The translations under genes were made by a program, and so were the position numbers. A stretch of DNA of 64,000 bases from Rikenellaceae bacterium. GTDB lineage: Bacteria > Bacteroidota > Bacteroidia > Bacteroidales > Rikenellaceae. Shown here piece by piece: positions 1 to 8,794 of this stretch (positions are counted from its first letter, which is position 1; each line of letters begins with the position of its first letter). The notes beneath the pieces were generated by a model that saw nothing but the letters and a program-made list of their open reading frames with translations, had not been told where the DNA came from and searched no databases. Location: contig CABJAJ010000003.1 in NCBI GenBank assembly GCA_902363575.1, positions 124,001 to 188,000 on the forward strand, in the 5' to 3' direction.

Positions 1-38
1 TGTGCAAGCAAATCAAAATCGGACCCGATAAAGAATAA
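1..38 (+). CDS. cydA: Cytochrome bd oxidase subunit I, C-terminal end only
   Basis: Only the last eleven codons are in the window. Reading from position 3 gives CKQIKIGPDKE and then TAA at 36-38. The gene six bases further on is cydB, and cydA normally lies directly upstream of cydB, so the identity comes from context. CydA would be the haem-bearing, quinol-oxidising subunit of the terminal oxidase. Nothing else can be judged from so short a piece. Confidence 0.55.
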   Translation, partial: CKQIKIGPDKE

Positions 39-44
39 CGCATC

Positions 45-1196
45 ATGGATACGACCCTTGTTTTTCTGCAACACTACTGGTGGTTTCTGATCGCGCTGCT
101 CGGCGCGCTGCTGGTCTTCCTGCTCTTCGTGCAGGGCGGCCTGAGCCTGATTCCCGCCCTCGCCCGCACGGACGAGGAGCGCGACATGCTCGTCAATTCG
201 GTGGGCCGCAAGTGGGAGTTCACCTTCACCACGCTGGTCACCTTCGGCGGGGCGTTCTTCGCCTCGTTCCCCCTGTTCTATTCGACCAGCTTCGGCGGAG
301 CCTACTATGTGTGGATGCTCATTCTGCTGCTGTTCGTGATCCAGGCCGTGTCGTTCCAGTTCCGCAGCAAGCCCCGCAACCTGCTGGGCCGCAAGACCTA
401 CGACACCTTCCTGCAAATCAACGGCTGGGGCGCTCCGCTGCTGCTCGGCATCGCCGTCGGAACGCTCTTCACGGGCGCGAACTTCACGGTGGACCGGCTG
501 AATATGGCCAACCTCGGCGGCAATACGACCATCTCGCAGTGGACGACCCCGTGGCACGGGCTCGAGGCGCTGCTCGACTACCGCAACTGGGCGCTGGGGC
601 TGGCCGTGCTGTTCCTTGCGCGGCTGCTGGCCCAGCACTATTTCCTCAACGACATCGACGACGCCATCCTGCGCGAGCGCTGCCGCCGCCGTTCGCGCTG
701 CACGGCCGCCGCATTCCTCCTCTTTTTCCTCACGTTCCTGGTGAGCCTGCTCTGCTCGGCGGGTTACGGCGTCGATCCCGCCACGGGCGTCATCGTGCGG
801 GAGCCCTACAAATACCTCCATAACCTGTGGGAGATGCAGACCGTCGGAATGTTCCTCGTCGCGGGCATCCTGTTCGTGCTGGCGGGGATCTATACGGGAG
901 CCCGCTATGCCAGCCGCCGGGCCATCTGGTTCAGCGGCGCCGGTACGGTGCTGACCGTGCTGACGCTGCTGCTGCTGGCCGGATGGAACCATACGGCCTT
1001 CTATCCCTCGCTCGCCGACATGCAGTCGTCGCTCACGATCCGCAACGCCTCGTCGAGCGAATTCACGCTTCGCGTGATGAGCTACGTGTCGCTGCTCGTC
1101 CCGGTGGTCGTCGGCTACATCTGGTACGCCTGGCGGCGCCTGAATCGCATCCGCATCACCCGCGAAGGTCTTTCGGGCGAGGAGCACACCTATTGA
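45..1196 (+). CDS. cydB: Cytochrome d ubiquinol oxidase subunit II
   Basis: This 383-residue inner-membrane protein has the usual CydB length and hydrophobic pattern, about eight to nine membrane segments. It pairs with CydA to form cytochrome bd, which reduces oxygen to water with quinol electrons at high affinity. Family-like parts include the N-terminal WWFLIALLGALLVFLLFVQGG segment region, the VGRKWEFTFTTLVTFGGAFF stretch and a C-terminal LLVPVVVGYIWYAWR helix. The ATG at 45 follows the probable cydA stop by six bases, so the two are cotranscribed. In a gut anaerobe the enzyme serves oxygen scavenging and nanaerobic respiration. Confidence 0.93.
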   Translation: MDTTLVFLQHYWWFLIALLGALLVFLLFVQGGLSLIPALARTDEERDMLVNSVGRKWEFTFTTLVTFGGAFFASFPLFYSTSFGGAYYVWMLILLLFVIQAVSFQFRSKPRNLLGRKTYDTFLQINGWGAPLLLGIAVGTLFTGANFTVDRLNMANLGGNTTISQWTTPWHGLEALLDYRNWALGLAVLFLARLLAQHYFLNDIDDAILRERCRRRSRCTAAAFLLFFLTFLVSLLCSAGYGVDPATGVIVREPYKYLHNLWEMQTVGMFLVAGILFVLAGIYTGARYASRRAIWFSGAGTVLTVLTLLLLAGWNHTAFYPSLADMQSSLTIRNASSSEFTLRVMSYVSLLVPVVVGYIWYAWRRLNRIRITREGLSGEEHTY

Positions 1197-2150
1197 CCGG
1201 GGACTGTTCTGCGGGGACTGTCTTATGAGGGCTGTTCTGCGGTGCTCGGGTTGGTTGTTCGGGGGGGGCTTCGGGCAGGTTGTTTGCCCTTCGGACGCTC
1301 GGATGCTCGACATGCGGACGCCCAACGGACGGGCGATTGACCCGCCATTTCGGACGTTTGACCGGAACAAGGGTACAATCGGGAGGATAAATCGTTATCT
1401 TTGAGGCGCTGAAGATCGGCGGTGCGGGCAGATGCGGCAGTTTTGTCGCCGCACGGCCCCGTGCGACTCCGGACAAATGCGCCTGACGGTCCTGGACCGC
1501 GAAACGCAGGCGTGTCCGTTATGTCGGATCACGGGCATCCGCACGCTTCCGCGGCACAAGTTGCGAAATAACATAGGGGGCCCGGGCTCTTTTAGGGGAA
1601 ACAGGGCATTTTTTTCAGCCCGGGCGACGGACAATTCCGCAGGACGGCTTCACGCCGGATCGCAGAATTGTCCGATTTTTCATGCCCCTCCCTCTCTTTT
1701 CCACGGAGGCGTCCGGCTTCCCGCCCCTTCGGCGCATACGCAACCGAGGCTTCCCGCCCCTTCGTCGCATTCGCGATTCGGGGAACCTTTCGCAACCGTT
1801 TGCCGCTGTGCGGCAGAACGGAATATTCATGCCACCGCTTGCACTTTTCGGAGCAGGTTCATCGCGAATTCACCGCGGGCGGAAGAGACCGAAAAAGAAG
1901 GTGAGGACGGCGAGGAAGAGGTTGCAAGGCTTCCCGCCCCTTCGGCGCATACGCAACCGAGGCATCTTCGCGACGCTTTGCCCCGTGCGGAGCGTGTTCA
2001 TCGGCGAATTCACCGCGGGCGGAAGAGACCGAAAAAGAGGATAAGGACGGCACGAGGAAGAGGCTGCGAGGCTTCCCGCCGCCTCCGGCACATCCGCCGC
2101 ACAGGGGGCGGGGGCTTACAGGCCGGCCGGCATGCCGCCGCAGGCAGGGG
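1197..2150. repeat. Repeat-bearing intergenic region, no supported gene
   Basis: This space of about 950 bases has no convincing gene. Reading frames stay open because of the base composition, but they look like low-complexity Arg/Pro/Ala protein. From about 1714 it holds short direct repeats starting CTTCCCGCCCCTTCGGCG (about 1718, 1750 and 1930, with a weaker copy near 2070). Two longer copies of about 105 bases start near 1848 and 1987, and both contain GAATTCACCGCGGGCGGAAG. A promoter-like TATCTTTG lies at 1396-1403 with no gene after it. Confidence 0.6.
1396..1403 (+). promoter_or_regulatory. Orphan -7-like element
   Basis: TATCTTTG fits the Bacteroidota -7 consensus TAnnTTTG. The nearest TTTG upstream (1357-1360) is about 35 bases away, too far for a normal -33 element, and no gene follows on this strand. 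It may be a chance match, a promoter remnant, or the start of an unannotated RNA. Confidence 0.2.
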
Positions 2151-3038
2151 TTATTTGAGCAGGTTGAAGTCGTAAATCCCCGCCACCTCGGTCGAGACCT
2201 CCCCGATGGCGGGCGCTTTGGCCAGTACGCCGGTCTGGATCTTCACGAAATGGATTTCGGGCAGGTTGACCGGTTCGCCCGCAGCATCGACGGCATCCGA
2301 AATGCGCAGATGGTTGGCCACCACCGTGGCATCGACGGAGGGGGCGCCTTCGAGCCGGTCGGCGCCGTAGTTATCGACATAACCCCAGGCAAAGGCCTGC
2401 GGATGCCACTCGCCGCCCTCCTGCACGATGTTGTCGGGCAGAAGGGTGCCCCCGAGCGTGTAGCTGTCGCCTGCGATCCAGGCCGGAAAATAGGGCTGCG
2501 CATGGGCATTCACCCGATCCACCGTCCCTTCGCGTCCGTCGCAGTCCATCCACCGCACGGGCTCTCCGTCGGAGGCGGGGCGGAAGTAGGTGACGCTGTA
2601 ACCGCGCCGTGTCGCGGGGTTGTCCCGCTCGCTGCCCGCCAGCTCGTACCAGGTGTCGTCGGGCTCGCCGTTGCCGTTCTCGTCCCGCATGACCCACACC
2701 ACGCCGGGTTCGGACGAACCGTCGAACGAATTGCCCAGGATGCGCAGGTTGTAGCCCCCGTCATTGACGACGGGGTGGTCGAAAGCGGCCACCAGACAGC
2801 CGCCCCAGCTTCCGAGCGAGACGTAATAGCCCGAGCGCAGCCGCTTTTGGGCATAGTCGCACGCCTCCTCCATCGTGGCGGCGTCGTAATATTCATTGAC
2901 GAACTGTCCGGGTGCGGGGCGGAATTCGCAGATGCGGTCGAAGGCGGCGTTCACCGGCGCGGGGAGTTCGATCACCTCGTTTTTGTTGCAGCCCGCAGCA
3001 AGCGGCGCGAGCAGCAGAAGGGTCAGGATTCGGTTCAT
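2151..3038 (-). CDS. Surface lipoprotein of the Bacteroidota 'cell surface protein' type
   Basis: The product has 295 residues. It opens MNRILTLLLLAPLAAGC, a lipoprotein signal with the lipobox cysteine at residue 17, so it should be membrane-anchored and probably surface-exposed. The body has an acidic DENGNGEPDDTWYELAGSER segment, which looks like a calcium-type loop, and ends in STEVAGIYDFNLLK. From memory, similar proteins occur near TonB-dependent vitamin uptake genes in Bacteroides, but no such partner is present here and the function is unknown. The start is chosen because the signal peptide begins there; the open frame upstream is repeat DNA. A good promoter precedes it. Confidence 0.75.
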   Translation of the reverse strand: MNRILTLLLLAPLAAGCNKNEVIELPAPVNAAFDRICEFRPAPGQFVNEYYDAATMEEACDYAQKRLRSGYYVSLGSWGGCLVAAFDHPVVNDGGYNLRILGNSFDGSSEPGVVWVMRDENGNGEPDDTWYELAGSERDNPATRRGYSVTYFRPASDGEPVRWMDCDGREGTVDRVNAHAQPYFPAWIAGDSYTLGGTLLPDNIVQEGGEWHPQAFAWGYVDNYGADRLEGAPSVDATVVANHLRISDAVDAAGEPVNLPEIHFVKIQTGVLAKAPAIGEVSTEVAGIYDFNLLK

Positions 3039-3094
3039 GTGCTTGAGGTTGGCGGTTGCGCCGGGGATTGTTCCCGGCCGCAACCGCTGCGAGG

Positions 3095-3124
3095 CAAAGG
3101 TACGACTTTTTCGCCGAAAACAAA
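3095..3124 (-). promoter_or_regulatory. Promoter of the surface lipoprotein gene
   Basis: On the minus strand TTTG (3124-3121), 18 bases, then TACCTTTG (3102-3095) match the Bacteroidota -33/-7 pattern. The start codon at 3038 lies about 57 bases downstream. Confidence 0.65.
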
Positions 3125-3159
3125 TCGCGTGGTGGCATCCCGGGCCGTGACGTACATCC

Positions 3160-3500
3160 GACCGGTCGCCCGGCAGATCGACCGTACCCCGACAGACCAA
3201 TCGGCACAGTCGCACCCACGGAACGGTCGCACTCCGGCAGCACGGAGTATCGCCGACCGGATGCGCCCCGGCGATTCGACCGCACCCCGACAGACCCATC
3301 GGCACAGTCGCATCCACGGCACGGTCGCGCCCGGCAGCATGGAGTATTCGCCATACCAGATGCACTCCTGCGGAGCGTCGCCCCGGCGATTCGACCGCAC
3401 TCCGACAGACCAATCGGCACGGTCGCACCTACGGAATGGTCGCACTCCGGCAGCACGGAGTATCGCCGACCCGGATGCGCCCCGGCGGAGCGGCCGTGCG
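3160..3500. repeat. Tandem array of three ~98-115 base units
   Basis: The unit holds CGACAGACC-CATCGGCAC, then a GGTCGCACTCCGGCAGCACG-like part and a GCGCCCCGGCG part. The GACAGACC landmark recurs at about 3191, 3289 and 3404. Units differ by small insertions. The array lies between the promoter of the leftward lipoprotein and a second, unrelated array. No gene is supported here. Confidence 0.75.
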
Positions 3501-3544
3501 GGGCGGATAAATTGCCCCCCCCCGGCTTGCACTATTTTTAAAGA

Positions 3545-3898
3545 GACGGCCCTCGGCAAAACAACCCCGCAGGTGCGGTTGCTTTGCGCCCTGCTCGCAC
3601 GATCTGACAGCGGAGAGACGGCCCCCGGCCGGACAACCCCGCAGGCGCGGTCACATTTGCATCCTGCTCGCACGATCTGACAGTGGAGAAAGACGGCTTC
3701 CGGCCGGACAACCCCGCAGGCGCGGTCGCTTTTGCGCCCGGCTCGCACGATCTGACAGCGGAGAGTGTTGGCCCCCCCCCGCCGGACAACCCCGCAGCGC
3801 GGTCGCTTTTGCGCCCGGCCCGCACGATCTGTCAGCGGAGAGACGGCCCCCGGCCGGACAACCCCGCAGGCGCGGTTGCTTTTGCGCCCGGTTTGTAC
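3545..3898. repeat. Tandem array of ~72-77 base units ending in the cvpA promoter
   Basis: About five units each contain GGCCGGACAACCCCGCAGG, a TTTTGCGCCCGG block and then GCACGATCTGACAGCGGAG. The GATCTG landmark recurs near 3601, 3674, 3749 and 3826. In the last unit the equivalent place reads GTACTATCTTTG, the working -7 element of cvpA. The upstream units therefore look like copies of the promoter segment with the -7 box changed. Confidence 0.8.
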
Positions 3899-3906
3899 TA
3901 TCTTTG
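3875..3906 (+). promoter_or_regulatory. Promoter of the cvpA-rsgA-trmH operon
   Basis: GTTG (3875-3878), 20 bases, then TATCTTTG (3899-3906) is a near-ideal Bacteroidota promoter. The start codon at 3929 is 23 bases downstream. It sits in the last unit of a tandem array. Confidence 0.75.
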
Positions 3907-3928
3907 CCTGCGACAAGCGGAAAATCGT

Positions 3929-4444
3929 ATGAATCTTCTCGACCTGATCGTGTGGATCGTCCTGGTGCTGGCCGTATGGAACGGCTGGAGGCAGGGAATG
4001 ATCCGGCAACTGCTCTCGCTGGCGGGGCTGGCCGTCGGCATCTGGCTCGGCGTCCGCTACGACGCACAGGCGGGCGGGCTGCTGGGGCTCGACCCCCCTT
4101 ACGCCTCGCCGGGCGGCTTCCTGGCCGTGCTGCTGGCGACGATGATCGTCGTGGCCCTGCTGGGGCGGCTCCTCCGGGGCGTGTGCCATCTGGCGGGGCT
4201 GGGCGTGGCGGACGTGGTGCTGGGCATCCTCTTTTCATTGGCCAAGACGGTGGTGGTGCTGAGCCTCGCCGCCTCGCTGCTGGGGTTCTTCAACACCGAC
4301 TACCGGCTGGTGAGTCGCGAAAAGATCGCCTCCTCGCACTGGTACGGCCCCCTGACCGAAATCTCGGAACGCATCCTGCCCTACCTGGAGTGGGTCGGGG
4401 AGCAGGTACCCCGGCAACTCGAAACCGACGGCGATGGCGCGTAG
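3929..4444 (+). CDS. CvpA family membrane protein
   Basis: The product has 171 residues and four hydrophobic segments in its first 120 residues, in the CvpA (colicin V production) pattern. It starts MNLLDLIVWIVLVLAVWNG and has a conserved-looking GWRQGMIRQLLSLAG motif after the first helix. The family sits in the inner membrane and its role is poorly defined; some members affect envelope homeostasis. The ATG at 3929 is the first after the promoter; the open frame further upstream is repeat DNA. The 3' end overlaps rsgA by 11 bases, which suggests translational coupling. Confidence 0.8.
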   Translation: MNLLDLIVWIVLVLAVWNGWRQGMIRQLLSLAGLAVGIWLGVRYDAQAGGLLGLDPPYASPGGFLAVLLATMIVVALLGRLLRGVCHLAGLGVADVVLGILFSLAKTVVVLSLAASLLGFFNTDYRLVSREKIASSHWYGPLTEISERILPYLEWVGEQVPRQLETDGDGA

Positions 4445-5360
4445 CTTCACGGGAACGGTCGTCCGCTCGACGGGCAGTTGGTACGACGTACTGGCCGGCG
4501 GGGTGGCGCACCGCTGCCGCATCCGGGGACGCCTGCGGCTGAGCGGCGTGCGCACGACCAATCCGGTGGCCGTCGGCGACGAGGTGGAGTGCGAGGCCGC
4601 GGACGACGGCGCCTGCGCGATCACGGCCGTCCTGCCGCGCCGCAACTACGTCATCCGCCGCGCCTCTAACCTCTCGAAAGAGTCCCACATCCTGGCCGCC
4701 AACCTCGATCAGGCGTTGCTGCTGGCCACGCTCGCTGAGCCCGTCACCCCGCCCGAGTTCGTCGATCGCTTTCTGGTGACGTGCGAGGCTTACAGGATTC
4801 CGGCCGTCATCGCCCTCGGCAAGGCGGACCTTGCGGCCGCAGCACCCGAGGAGGCCGCAGCATTCCGCGCGACCTACGAGGCGGCGGGCTACCCCGTGAT
4901 CGGGGTGAGCTCCCGCACGGGCGAGGGGATCGACCGCATCCGCACGCTGCTGCGGGGCCGCACCACGCTGCTGGCGGGGCACTCGGGCGTGGGGAAATCG
5001 ACCCTCGTGACGACGCTCGAGCCGGGTCTCGACCTGCGCACGGGGACGATCTCCGACAGCCACCACAAGGGGCGGCACACCACCACCTTCGCCACCATGT
5101 ATCCGCTCGCGGAGGGCGGACGCATCATCGATACCCCGGGCATCAAAGGCTTCGGGCTCATCGACATCGAGGGGCGCGAACTCCGGCACTTCTTCCCCGA
5201 GATGATGCGGCTGGCCCCCGGCTGCCGCTTTTACGACTGCTCCCATACCCACGAGCCGGGCTGCGCCGTGCGCGAGGCCGTCGAGCGGGGCGAACTGTCG
5301 TTCCAACGCTACGAAAGCTACCTGAAAATCCTGGACGAAGATGAAAAATACCGGAAATGA
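4434..5360 (+). CDS. rsgA: Small ribosomal subunit biogenesis GTPase RsgA
   Basis: The 308-residue product is a circularly permuted GTPase that helps mature the 30S subunit. The N-terminal OB fold covers about residues 1-70. The GTPase domain shows G4-like ALGKAD near residue 123, the P-loop GHSGVGKST near residue 181, and DTPGIKGFG near residue 233. The C-terminal zinc site has Cys and His in CRFYDCSHTHEPGC, as the family requires. Length and domain order are normal. It overlaps cvpA upstream and trmH downstream, so the three form one operon. Confidence 0.93.
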   Translation: MARSFTGTVVRSTGSWYDVLAGGVAHRCRIRGRLRLSGVRTTNPVAVGDEVECEAADDGACAITAVLPRRNYVIRRASNLSKESHILAANLDQALLLATLAEPVTPPEFVDRFLVTCEAYRIPAVIALGKADLAAAAPEEAAAFRATYEAAGYPVIGVSSRTGEGIDRIRTLLRGRTTLLAGHSGVGKSTLVTTLEPGLDLRTGTISDSHHKGRHTTTFATMYPLAEGGRIIDTPGIKGFGLIDIEGRELRHFFPEMMRLAPGCRFYDCSHTHEPGCAVREAVERGELSFQRYESYLKILDEDEKYRK

Positions 5361-6162
5361 TGCGGCGGCCTCCCCTGGGGACCGGGGCAGCGACCCGCAG
5401 GCCGAAAGGAGCGAAAGAGCATCTGCCGCCGGGATTTCCGGCGGTGTGACGGCCCCTGGGCCATGCACTCCCGCCGCCGATGACCCCGCCGATCCCGACG
5501 GCACCGAGGCGCGGATCGCCGTGCTGACGCGCTGCGTGACCCCCGAACGGCTGGCAGCCTTCGAGCGTGCGGCGGCGATGCGCACCCGCTACCTGACCGT
5601 CGTGGCCGAAAATACCTACCACGGGCAGAACGCCGCCGCGCTCGTGCGCCACTGCGAGGCTTTCGGCATCCAGCAAATGCATACCGTCGAGACCCTCTGC
5701 CCGTTCCGGCCGAGCGCCGACGTGGTGCGCGGCACCGACAAGTGGGTCGATATCATGCGGCACGACTCGACGGCCGCAATGCTCGCCTCGCTGCGGGCCG
5801 CAGGCTACCGCATCGTGGCGACCACGCCCCACCGCCGCTCGTGTACGCCCGAAAGCCTGGACGTCGGGGCCGGCCCGATCGCTCTCGTGTTCGGCACCGA
5901 GCGCGAAGGCATCTCGCCGGAGGTCGCAGCCGCCGCCGACGAGTTCCTCTGCATCCCCATGTGCGGCATGGTCGAGAGCCTCAACGTCTCGGCCTCGGCC
6001 GCCATCGTGCTCTACCGGCTCTCCGAGCGGATGCGGGCCGGGGCCGGGGGCTGGCGGCTCGCAGGACGGGAACAGCGGGAACTGGTGCTCCGCTGGCTGC
6101 GGGGCACCGTGCGCAGCGCCGACGACATCCTTCGCCGGGCGGGATTCGACACCGACCGGTAA
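5341..6162 (+). CDS. trmH: TrmH-type tRNA (guanosine-2'-O-)-methyltransferase (SPOUT)
   Basis: The product has 273 residues. SPOUT motifs are clear: a motif 1 region AENTYHGQNAAALVRHCEAF, motif 2 LVFGTEREGIS and motif 3 IPMCGMVESLNVSASAA, where SAM is bound in a trefoil knot. The C-terminal extension suggests TrmH, which makes Gm18 in tRNA, rather than TrmL. The first 55 or so residues are a Gly/Ala/Pro-rich stretch not typical of the family. A later start is possible, but no good internal ATG precedes the domain. The start overlaps the end of rsgA by 20 bases. Confidence 0.82.
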   Translation: MKNTGNDAAASPGDRGSDPQAERSERASAAGISGGVTAPGPCTPAADDPADPDGTEARIAVLTRCVTPERLAAFERAAAMRTRYLTVVAENTYHGQNAAALVRHCEAFGIQQMHTVETLCPFRPSADVVRGTDKWVDIMRHDSTAAMLASLRAAGYRIVATTPHRRSCTPESLDVGAGPIALVFGTEREGISPEVAAAADEFLCIPMCGMVESLNVSASAAIVLYRLSERMRAGAGGWRLAGREQRELVLRWLRGTVRSADDILRRAGFDTDR

Positions 6163-6907
6163 GACCGCACCCGGGACTGGAGCGGAACATACCCGACCGA
6201 AGCGCATCGCCCGCCGTCGCAGTCGTGCGGCGCACAGTTCGGGCGCGCGACAACGGGAAAGACGGCAGACATAAGAAAGGCAAGCGGACAAGCGGCAAAT
6301 GGAGGATGACAAAAGGCGAGCGACAAAGGGACGGGTGCGGGGCTGCATGAGGCTGCCGAAAACGGGCGAAAACAGAGTGAAGTGCGGATCCCAGAGCCAG
6401 GAATTTTCTGCTGAACAATAGATGCGCCGCCGGAAAGGAACGGACGCAGCCCGAACCGGCAACAGGAAAGCTCGGACGGCGAAACAAGACCCAAGTGACG
6501 TGCCGAGCAGGACGGGCAATCGAACGAAAGGGCCGCGCCGCCGGAGACCCGAAGCCTCAGGGAGAAAAACGGAGGCAACCCGAACCGGCAACAGGAAAGC
6601 TCGGACGGCGAAACAAGACCCGAGTGACGAGCCGAACAAGACGGGCGATCGAACGGCAGAGCCGCGCCGCCGGAGACCCGAAGCCTCAGGGAGAAAAACG
6701 GAGGCAGCCCGAACCGGCAACAGGAAAGTTCGGACGGCGAAACAAACTCCGAAAGAGGGGCCGAACACGAAGATGGAGCAACCCCCGAACGACGGCCGAG
6801 CCGATCGGTCGGCCGGATAAATGCCCCGGAGCGGGGCGAAAATGAAGAACCGCGGAGAACGGCAGCGGAGGCGGCCGCCATCCGACGAACGACAAAACGA
6901 CGGAACC
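6163..6907. repeat. Intergenic region with three exact-period 129-base repeats
   Basis: A landmark CCGAACCGGCAACAGGAAAG occurs at about 6451, 6580 and 6709, a period of exactly 129 bases. The array covers about 6436-6800. Because 129 is a multiple of three, long open frames run through it on both strands, giving Arg/Thr/Pro-rich repeats that do not look like a real protein. The remainder (6163-6435) shows no gene or clear signal. Confidence 0.8.
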
Positions 6908-8125
6908 ATGAACGACGGAACCATGAACGACGACATCCTGCGCAGGCAATTCCTGCGCCACGTGGCCCAGACCTCGCCCGCACCCCTGCTGATCGAGGTG
7001 GAGCGGGCCGAAGGCACGTTTTTCTACACCCCCGGAGGGAAACGCTACTACGATCTGGTGGCGGGGGTCTCGGTGAGCAACGTCGGCCACGCCAACCCCG
7101 CCGTGGTGCGGGCCGTGCAGGAGCAGGCCGCGCGCTACATGCATGTGATGGTGTACGGCGAGCTCGTCGAACGGCCGCAGGTGTGCTATGCCGCGCGGAT
7201 CGCCGAGCTGCTCCCGCCGCCGCTGGAAAGCGTCTATTTCGTCAACTCGGGGGCCGAGGCCGTCGAGGGGGCCCTCAAGTTGGCCAAGCGGTTCACGGGC
7301 CGCACGGAGCTGGTGGCGATGCGGCGGGCCTACCACGGCTCCACGCACGGCGCCCTGAGCGTGATGGGGGCGCCCGAAGGCGAGGAGTGGAAAGGGGCGT
7401 TCCGGCCCTTGCTGCCCGACGTGCGGGCCATCCGGTTCAACGAGCCGGAGGAGCTGGACCGGATCACCCGCCGTACGGCCTGCGTGCTGGTCGAGCCCGT
7501 GCAGGGCGAGGCGGGGGTGCGGCCTCCCGCACCGGGCTACCTCGAAGCCCTGCGCCGCCGCTGCGACCAGACGGGGGCGCTACTGATTTTCGACGAGATA
7601 CAGACCGGCATGGGGCGCACGGGAGCGCTGTTCGCCATGCAGCGGTACGGCGTGACCCCCGACATCGTCTGCCTGGCCAAAGCGTTCGGCGGCGGGATGC
7701 CGCTGGGGGCTTTCGTCAGCAGCCGCGAGATCATGGAGGGGCTGAGTCACGACCCCGCGCTGGGCCACATCACCACGTTCGGAGGCCATCCGGTCTGCTG
7801 CGCGGCGGGGCTGGCGGCGCTCGAATACCTGCTGGAAAACGACGTGGTGGCGGGCGTGGAGGCCAAGGGCGCCCTGTACGCCGAGCTGCTCGGCGACCAC
7901 CCGGCGGTGCGCGAAATCCGGCGCAGCGGCCTGTTGCTGGCCGTCGAGCTGGGGTCGTCCGACAGGCTCTTCCGCATCATGGAGCTCTTCGGGCAGGCGG
8001 GTATCCTGAGCGACTGGTTCCTCTTCTGCGACACGGCATTCCGCATCTCGCCGCCGCTGACAATCACCGAGGAAGAGGTGCGCGACAGCGCCCGGCTGAT
8101 CCGCACGTGCCTCGACCGGCTCTGA
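6908..8125 (+). CDS. Class III (PLP-dependent) aminotransferase, substrate unknown
   Basis: The product has 405 residues and fold-type I class III features. It has NSGAEAVEGALKLAKRFTGR near residue 107, the acidic LIFDEIQTGMGRTG motif that holds the cofactor ring nitrogen near residue 230, and LAKAFGGGMPLGAF, whose Lys is the likely Schiff-base residue. It resembles ornithine/acetylornithine-type aminotransferases, but it has no arginine-pathway neighbours and may be a general aspartate-aminotransferase-family enzyme. A 15-base tandem duplication (6902-6931) gives two in-frame ATGs, at 6908 and 6923; either could be used. No promoter is obvious; a repeat array lies upstream. Confidence 0.82.
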   Translation: MNDGTMNDDILRRQFLRHVAQTSPAPLLIEVERAEGTFFYTPGGKRYYDLVAGVSVSNVGHANPAVVRAVQEQAARYMHVMVYGELVERPQVCYAARIAELLPPPLESVYFVNSGAEAVEGALKLAKRFTGRTELVAMRRAYHGSTHGALSVMGAPEGEEWKGAFRPLLPDVRAIRFNEPEELDRITRRTACVLVEPVQGEAGVRPPAPGYLEALRRRCDQTGALLIFDEIQTGMGRTGALFAMQRYGVTPDIVCLAKAFGGGMPLGAFVSSREIMEGLSHDPALGHITTFGGHPVCCAAGLAALEYLLENDVVAGVEAKGALYAELLGDHPAVREIRRSGLLLAVELGSSDRLFRIMELFGQAGILSDWFLFCDTAFRISPPLTITEEEVRDSARLIRTCLDRL

Positions 8126-8144
8126 GCCGAGCGGACGGTCGCCC

Positions 8145-8678
8145 CTACCCGGCGACCACGCAGCCGACGGGCCGGTCGTGCGGCTCGGCGGGCAGGTCGT
8201 CCACCAACTGATGTCGGTAGCAAACCCCCACGGTGGCGGCGCGGAAGCCCGGCTGCGCGAGGTAGCGGTCGTAGTAGCCCCGTCCGCGGCCGAGGCGCGA
8301 ACCCGAGGGGGCGAAAGCCACCCCCGGCACCACCAGCAGGTCGATTTCGGCGGGGTCGCAGCGATGCGTGCGCGGGGGTTCCACGATGCCGAAGGCACCC
8401 GGAACGAGCTCACGCCCGTCGCAGTCGTAAAAGTCCATTTCGTCGCCCTCGACGCAGGGGACGACCACCCGCCGCCCGCCGGCGCACCACCGCGCGAGCG
8501 CCTGCCGCGTGTCGGGTTCGTCGGGCAGCGAGCAGAAGAGTCCGACCACCCGCGCACCGGCGAAGGCGGGCAGCCGCTCCACCTCGCCGAATATGCGCGA
8601 GGAGGCCTCCGCACGCGCCTCAGGGGGCAATTCGCGGTTGCGACGCCGCATGATCTTCCGCAGTTCCGATTTGTCCAT
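8145..8678 (-). CDS. 5-formyltetrahydrofolate cyclo-ligase
   Basis: The 177-residue product belongs to the MTHFS family, which uses ATP to convert 5-formyl-THF to 5,10-methenyl-THF in the cytosol. The N-terminal helix MDKSELRKIMRRRNRELPPE is typical. The substrate loop near PGVAFAPSGSRLGRGRGYYD carries the family's GRGxGYYDR signature. The start is taken at this N-terminus; the frame upstream is open only by chance. It runs opposite to frdCAB and converges on the aminotransferase, with only 19 bases between the two stops. Confidence 0.9.
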   Translation of the reverse strand: MDKSELRKIMRRRNRELPPEARAEASSRIFGEVERLPAFAGARVVGLFCSLPDEPDTRQALARWCAGGRRVVVPCVEGDEMDFYDCDGRELVPGAFGIVEPPRTHRCDPAEIDLLVVPGVAFAPSGSRLGRGRGYYDRYLAQPGFRAATVGVCYRHQLVDDLPAEPHDRPVGCVVAG

Positions 8679-8715
8679 AAAAGCCGTTTTCAGTTGCAAA
8701 TTAAGCCGGCGCGCA

Positions 8716-8746
8716 GTTGTTATTCCGCAAACAATAACTATCTTTG
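8716..8746 (+). promoter_or_regulatory. Promoter of frdCAB
   Basis: GTTG (8716-8719), 19 bases, then TATCTTTG (8739-8746) match the Bacteroidota consensus closely. The untranslated leader before frdC at 8795 is AT-rich, as is usual for strongly expressed genes in this phylum. Confidence 0.8.
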
Positions 8747-8794
8747 CTGTGCGCAAACCAAACTTTTAACAAATATAAACAAAAATCCTACATT

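Noticed and set aside
1396..2150. Small RNA or small protein behind the orphan -7 box
   Set aside because: There is no well-placed -33 box, no conserved hairpin-plus-T end and no protein-like frame, so only the weak promoter match is recorded.
3160..3898. CRISPR-like direct repeats
   Set aside because: Units are contiguous, 72-115 bases long, without unique spacers of constant length, and no cas genes occur in the window.
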